Positions 58,114 to 64,000 of a stretch of 64,000 bases of DNA are shown piece after piece; the first letter of the stretch is position 1; every line of letters starts with the position of its first letter. Below the pieces are notes generated by a model that was not told the origin of the DNA, did not search any database, and saw nothing but the letters and a program-made list of their open reading frames with translations. Both the position numbers and the translations under genes were made by a program. The DNA is from Syncephalis fuscata (taxonomy: Eukaryota > Zoopagomycota > Zoopagomycetes > Zoopagales > Piptocephalidaceae): NCBI GenBank assembly GCA_025786725.1, contig JAHLTZ010000003.1, positions 62,001 through 126,000 of the forward strand, written 5' to 3'.

Positions 58114-61100
58114 TCAATGATGCCAAATCATTACCATCTTCGCAAGCACTGCCATCGGCTTCTGTCGCCCATAAACTGATGTATCGCGTGATGTCTTTGA
58201 AATACGGCAAAAAAGACGATCACCAACTTTAAGATTACTGTTAATCAGCTTGCCTTTACCAGGCACGAGACGTGCAACAATACCTAAATCAAGCAATAAA
58301 GCAGCATAAGTACTGCCACTTTCTGATACATTCAACACAATGGCTGGCCAGTGTCTAGCACCCATTGTTGACCAATCGGGCGCACCAGTAATTAGGGAGG
58401 ACGACAACGACGAATTGTAAGATTTGACGGGACCAAGTTCCATACGCTGCAAAAATTCAATCATCCAAAAACGATTGGCATTGTTTTGTATTGAACGAAT
58501 CGTTCGCTCTTTAGCCAGCATACGTTGGCCAAGCAACTCGAGATGTGTCATGTCAAATGCCGTACGATAAGCAGTTCGTGGATCAGCATCACGCAGTAGT
58601 TGTGACTTAATCTGCCAATGCACCAACATATCAGTGTAACGTCGAAGAGGCGATGTACATTTGACGTAGCCACAATCATGCTCGCCAATACCCATCGTCC
58701 AGTGCTGGCCCGGTATCATTTGTTGGGTGGCCGGTGACATGTAAGCGCGTATTTTTTGGAATAGAATAAAATCAACAAAGCCATGACTCTGCTTTGATGC
58801 ATCGGCCAATGCTTCTGATAGGTAGTTTGGCACACCTACTGGAGCCTTTTGCACACGATAATGAACAGGCAAGTGTCGTTCATGACACCAATGACCACAA
58901 ACACGTCCGGCCATTACCATTAACTCGGCCACCATTAAGCGGGCTGGCGAATAAGATGCCCGCTCTAATTGTAGAGTTAATGAAGGTGGTGGCATATTTG
59001 CCAATTCGGGCTGTTTATACCGCAATGGCTGCAATGAATGCTGTGTAATCGGTAGCGGGAATGGATTCGTTGACATATTAGATGCCGGTAATGAGAACAT
59101 AAGCATACCACGCTCCACTCTATATGCCATATGCTTATTAGCCCATTGCTGTAAATCACGTAGATCTTGTTCTGCTTTGGGTGATATACTACTACTACCA
59201 CTACCACTATTATTATCTTTAGAACGTTGATGAATATCGCTAACAGTCAAGTTACGCCGTCCATCAATATGCCATACTCGCTGCATTCGACGTCTTATTA
59301 CTTTGTTTTTCATGCGTTGAATATTCGACCAGTCGAGTAATTTATCGACCGAGTCATATTGTAATACGTGTACATTCCGAATAATACCCGCCCGCACCTT
59401 AAAGTCTTCTATCTGAGCAGTGGTTGAATTAAGGCGGGCCGAGAAGGTAAGTACATTTTGTAAGTGACCGGCATTCTTGCTAACACCCAAACTAAATCGA
59501 TTCACTGATAGATTATCGGGCAGCATTGGATAGTGCCGTTCAGGGAAGTAGACGGTACTGCCTTGTGATTCTGCCCGACGTGATATTAAATGCTGTGGTG
59601 GAATGTATGCTGTGGGATCTGCTATATGTACATGTAGCCAGCAGTGGCCATCTGCTGTACGTTCAATAGATACACCATCATCAAGTTCCTTCGCACCCAT
59701 ATCGTCAATAGTGTAGACGGGCAAATAACCGAAATCATGTCGTAATGACCCAACAATATCTTTGGTGTAGAAATCGTTGGAACCAAGTGAATCAAGGCTG
59801 GCCGGGGAAGGCAGTGAAGGGATGGTTGTCGACTTTTGTGATTTATGTGTTGATATTTTAGTGTTATAATTAAATACGGTGTAGATAGTAAATGTTGAGC
59901 AAGTTCATTACATTGAAGGGTCACTTTCTCCAAGTGGGGCGATTGATGATGTCCATCAAGTGGTATTGATTCACGTAATGTTACTACATTCTCCCATTCG
60001 GGCCATACGCCCATATCAACGAGGAAGGCGGCAGCTGTATCAGCATTCAGATCGTCATAATAGCGTAGTGGTTTAATAATCTCGTTGTTGCGAATACAAA
60101 TGGATTACGTAGTGTATTATTAACTTCAGCATGAATAAATGCCCGAACCAATTCGAGAAAAGATATATCTGTATCACAATAGAGTTGTTCGGGACCGGTT
60201 GAATCGCTATCCGCTAACATGCCCGATCGTTTAAGATCAATCATTTTAGTGGCTCGTCTAAGAAATTCGGTAAATGCTGGCTCTTTATCACGTATCATAC
60301 GAAGGGCCGCTTCAATACGTTGCAATTCACCACAAGGTCTAAATCTAAATTGGCCCATGGAATGATTTTCATGGGCTGCTATATACTCGTAAGAGCTTGA
60401 ATGGAATCGTTCTGGAATAATTGTAATGGGTTACGGTATAGAAAACGATGTACGGCATATCGTTCAGCGTGAGTAATTTGAGTTGTCGATCCATCGGTGT
60501 TGAATACACGTTGAGCTATTTCATCAAGACTGGCATTTTCACGCTTCTCTTGTTCGTGTAACTCAGTATACATTTGTTGAATACGTAGAATAGATGACCA
60601 TTGACGCGATAAAGAGGTTCTATCAAAGGTGGATAGAATACGACGGGCTACTTGAGGCAGTAATCCTGGTTGTTCTTCTGTATTATGTATTAGCTGTTTC
60701 ATATCGACGGGTTCTCCACTGCCTGATTTTAATAAACCTTTTGAAAATAGTTCTTTAAATTCTGAAGATTTTAAAAAGTTTGGTATATGAAATATGACAT
60801 CGGTGGGACGGAAATCTACTAAATAATCAGCAGTTACCGCTCCTTGATACTGGGAATTATTAATATCCTTTGATGTAACAAGCATAAGTATTGGTGCTTT
60901 TACTCTAATAACATGAATAGTATGATTAGTATATATATATATATATTAATACATTACTTTAATATTTAATATCAACTTACTTTATAACTTCTACTAAATC
61001 ACCAACTTTAAAGTTCCATGCTGGTTCAACTGTCTCTTCTAGATTAGACATTATTTCATTTACTTCTTCATTATCTTCTTGTTGTCTATCAATACTAGAT

Positions 61101-61633
61101 GCTTTAATAGTATTAGGTAATTGAAAGCGCTGACCTATTTTATTCAATGATAGTTTATTTTGTTTCTGTTGTTTCTGTTGTTGTTGATATAGTCGTATTT
61201 CTTTTGGCTTTTCCGTAATTTGTAATGGTATATTCTCCAAAGGTGATTTGGGCAGTGTTGTTCGTCGATGACGTGATAAATGACGTTTATCAGTGTGTTG
61301 TAATGGATTGGACGTATTGCGTCGATATTGTTCTTCTTCAGCTGTTTCCAATAATTGTTCAAGTCGTTTGGCCGGTTGTTCTCTTGTCTTGTTATTCTTT
61401 GCATTGAAGGCTGTTTTTTGTATTGCTTGAGCAAGTGGACTCTTGACTTTAGGCGTAGCAACCAATGACGTGGTCATAATGCCTCGATGAGACAAACCAT
61501 AACTATATTGTCGTAGCCATAATGAATGTTGCGTACAAGATCTAAAAGGTAATACAACACTGGTTGTAGAACAATATCGCGATCGTAACGACGATCTAAC
61601 GCGATAGTCGACGACATTCGCGATCAAGTTCAA
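58114..61633 (-). CDS. Mitochondrial 3'-5' exoribonuclease, RNB family (Dss1/MSU1-like)
   Basis: Exon 1 (60981-61633) begins with a basic, acid-free leader (MNLIANVVDYRVRSSLRSRY), a mitochondrial presequence. A 76-nt intron precedes exon 2 (60904 downward). The catalytic RNB domain is complete: VYTIDDMGAKELDDGVSIER supplies the metal-binding aspartates, followed by HVHIADPTAYIPPQHLISRR, YFPERHYPMLPDNLSVNRFS and LRRYTDMLVHWQ. Dss1 is the nuclease of the yeast mitochondrial degradosome. Three apparent single missing bases (about 60,410, 60,095 and 59,880) are needed for one frame; in each the expected family sequence resumes directly. The divergent neighbour THADA starts 172 bp upstream. Confidence 0.88.
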
Positions 61634-61805
61634 GTGTTAAGCGACACGTAAAGAAAAAGGCACTGGCGTATTATTTAATAAAAGAAAAAAGAAAAAAAAT
61701 TAAATCGCCGATATATTAGTATCCATAGGGGCAGTGAAGCTTATTATTTTTTATAGTGTCTTGTAACAAAGATTCCAGACCTCAGTAGTATATTAGTATA
61801 TTAGT
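61634..61805. promoter_or_regulatory. Shared divergent promoter (Dss1-like / THADA)
   Basis: Only 172 bp separate the two opposite ATGs (61,633 and 61,806). The interval is AT-rich, with an A-rich tract (61,676-61,702) on the Dss1 side. Co-regulation of these two genes is inferred from spacing alone. Confidence 0.45.
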
Positions 61806-64000
61806 ATGGATTCTAGCACGGCCCAACTAGTTGAATATACGCAAAAAGTGCGATGTTGTCTAACTATTTACGCAGAACAAGGCACATCAGCACAATTAAC
61901 TACAGAGATTACAAATGCCAGACTATTGGACAGCAATTCCTCGTTAGCTTTTCACGCCAACAAAAACGCCAGACATCAGTAGAAACGAATACTGATGATA
62001 AGAGTTGGCATAATATCAGTTTTGTAGATCGAGAAGCCGCCATTAAAGCGTGTATAGATGTGTGTGCTCTACCACGAATTGCTCGGGATATTGGACCCGT
62101 AGCGGGTGTTATATTTGCTACATTACTGCAATTACACTCAAATACTGATCCATTGGCACTATTATGGAAATATTGTTTAAAAAGCGAATTGATATGTTCT
62201 ACACCAATGGATACCTATCTACCTGTAGTAGAGTTTATTAATCTACATGCTTTGTATCTACCATTATGTCGTGGTCTATTGGTAGCTAATCCATACAACG
62301 TATTACAATCACCATTATCCAATACAAATATCTATATTAACTGTTCAGAGTAAGTATAATAGATAGATAGATAGATATGTAATGATAACTAATGGTATCT
62401 ATTGTATTAAGTGTTAATGTACATCCAACCACACTTATGGAATTATTATTCTATTTAGCAGTTGGTATGTCAAATCAGCCAGAAATACAACATCGATTTA
62501 TGGCCTTTGATACGTTAACTCAATGGTTCAGTAAATTAAATGGACCATTGGATGCATATAAACGCCAATTATTAATAGCACTGATATGGGATAGTTGGCG
62601 TGATCCTGTTGATGCTGTACGGCATAAGGTATGTATATAATAACAAAAACAATAATAATAATAGTGGTCAACGACTTATACAATATAGGTCAAAATGGCT
62701 TTAGAAGGATTATTAAAGAATTTAGCCGTATTTCCTATGGATGAAATAGTAACACAAGAAATTGAACATTTTAAAAAAGATTTAGTTTTACGTTTAATAG
62801 CTGTTGATTGGAGAGAAGAGGTAATTAATTATTAATGACCATCGATATTGATATCAATATTAACTAACTAGTTATTAATTAGATGAAATATGGATTTCTT
62901 GAATGTCTAGTACCATATGTATCAACTAATCTATTTATGAGTGAAGAACTACAATCAAGTTTAATGTTAGCACTGTCAGATGTAGTAGTCGGATCCTATG
63001 CCATGTCATTATTTGTAGCCATTATGGAACACTTGACTATGAATGATTTGGTAATTAATAGATGGTGTTCGATCTAATATGTCTAATTATTGTATAGTCT
63101 AATAGTAATTGGAACACTGTATGGATTCCATTAATGGCCCGTGGTCTATTATCCAATGAAGCTATGACGCGTAAACATATGGGTCGAGTAGTGGCCAAAC
63201 TATTTAAATTCAATACTGCCGTATTTCAACCCCTCTACACACTCGTCACTAGTAATGACGTGACTATTACATCGGATCGACGTACGGCAGCCTGGTTAAC
63301 TGTATTAAGAACAGCCAAATCTCAAGGAATCATTACCACGAATACAGGTAATTTATGCATATTATATATAATATGTGTGTATATGTGTGTGAATAGCTAA
63401 TAAACCATTGATTAGAATTACAAGATTTGGCACGCGATGGACAACACGCTCTTAGTCATTCGGAGGAACAAGTAAGACTTGATTTGTTATCACTGGTGTG
63501 TGAGGCAAGACGTACCACTGATCCAGTAACCGCACCTGAACTATTACTTGTCAAACAATTTTTACGCATTAATATGGGCGTGACGGGTGCTCATTTCCGA
63601 CAAGATATGTCTGCTTCTATGACACGATTAATGAAACGACTTCACGATAATGCCGTATCGTGTGCCCATGGTCGATCCAACTATCCTCCTACTGCTTATG
63701 AACCAGGACATCAATTTGTTGGATGGCTAGTACGCCATTGTATTCGGGGATGTTATCCGGTGCTCCATTTACCCGAATTGCTATGTCATTAAGATTGTTA
63801 CGGCAATTACTAGAACACTTTTTAGTATTGCCATCATTACACGGGATAGCCTCCACCGTCACTTATCATTGTCATAACTGTAGTGCTATGGGAGATATTA
63901 TTAAGCAGGCACTATTCATACCTATAGCTACTCAGTCATTACTTGCCCTATTGCTTGGCAGTTATGATGCCAATCGACTAATTGCTATCAAATGCCTCGC
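61806..64000 (+). CDS. THADA/TRM732-like tRNA-methylation scaffold (3' end beyond window)
   Basis: The window ends inside the gene. ATG 61,806 starts MDSSTAQLVEYTQKVRCCLT, and a frame change near 61,960 joins it to the frame of the next conserved part (DREAAIKACIDVCALPRIAR). The later exons match the THADA core: EEQVRLDLLSLVCEARRTTD, APELLLVKQFLRIN and FRQDMSASMTRLMKRL, with the helical repeats around RDPVDAVRHK and MALEGLLKNLAVFPM. Trm732, the yeast counterpart, partners the Trm7 methyltransferase for 2'-O-methylation of tRNA position 32. Introns are about 50-75 nt with GTATGT/GTAAGT donors. An alternative ATG is at 61,853. The 3' portion cannot be judged. Confidence 0.85.
62358..62376 (+). 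repeat. Short GATA microsatellite in a THADA intron
   Basis: About four to five repeats of GATA within the first intron. Confidence 0.8.

Overview
The window is AT-rich nuclear DNA from a fungus. Genes carry many short introns of about 55-75 nt with GTAAGT-type donors, and the gene set is fungal: a Qcr8 subunit, a CRH-type GH16 cell-wall transglycosylase, a Kre9/Knh1-like wall protein, secreted double-psi beta-barrel (expansin-like) proteins, a Rho GTPase and a Dss1/MSU1-type mitochondrial exoribonuclease. Base composition, intron style and the mix of secreted proteins suggest an early-diverging (Zoopagomycota-like) fungus. That placement is inference, not proof.

Layout. 0.8-2.9 kb: two tandem, degenerate Ras-like GTPase genes on the minus strand. 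3.1-9.4 kb: a compact housekeeping block with a TrhO-like rhodanese protein (-) divergent from a SET/MYND protein (+), which converges within a few bases on a 16-exon RAD4/XPC gene (-). 9.4-11.6 kb: repeats. 11.7-13.8 kb: an unidentified membrane-anchored coiled-coil gene broken by several frame changes. 14.2-15.5 kb: CRH-like GH16. 15.9 kb: a long hairpin. 18.8-30.4 kb: secreted and wall proteins (three DPBB proteins, one Kre9-like), a Rho GTPase, a multi-pass membrane protein, Qcr8 and an SR-tailed protein. 32.0-33.7 kb: a signal-peptide protein with PPPLPPR repeats and a divergent kinase domain. 34.2-35.5 kb: RNase H1. 36.8-39.4 kb: a PHD plus linker-histone-fold protein. 39.8-41.0 kb: a multi-pass (7TM-like) protein with a decayed paralogue at 57 kb. 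42.0-49.5 kb: the cohesin loader SCC2/NIPBL, with a tRNA-derived SINE in one intron. 50-51 kb: an aldo-keto reductase pseudogene. 52.6-54.4 kb: a second ectodomain-plus-7TM protein. 58.1-61.6 kb: Dss1-like RNB exonuclease. 61.8 kb to the end: THADA/TRM732, truncated by the window.

Functional themes: genome maintenance (RAD4, SCC2, RNase H1, PHD/H15 protein), tRNA modification (TrhO-like, THADA), mitochondrial function (Qcr8, Dss1, probably TrhO) and cell-wall/secreted biology (GH16, Kre9-like, DPBBs, secreted kinase).

The most notable observations are a recent tRNA-derived SINE with a perfect 17-bp target duplication, two tiny in-frame microexons (6 nt and 5 nt) that restore conserved proteins, recurrent GC-AG introns, the secreted polyproline kinase, and single-base frame breaks in many otherwise conserved genes. 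The last are more likely residual assembly deletions than mass pseudogenisation.
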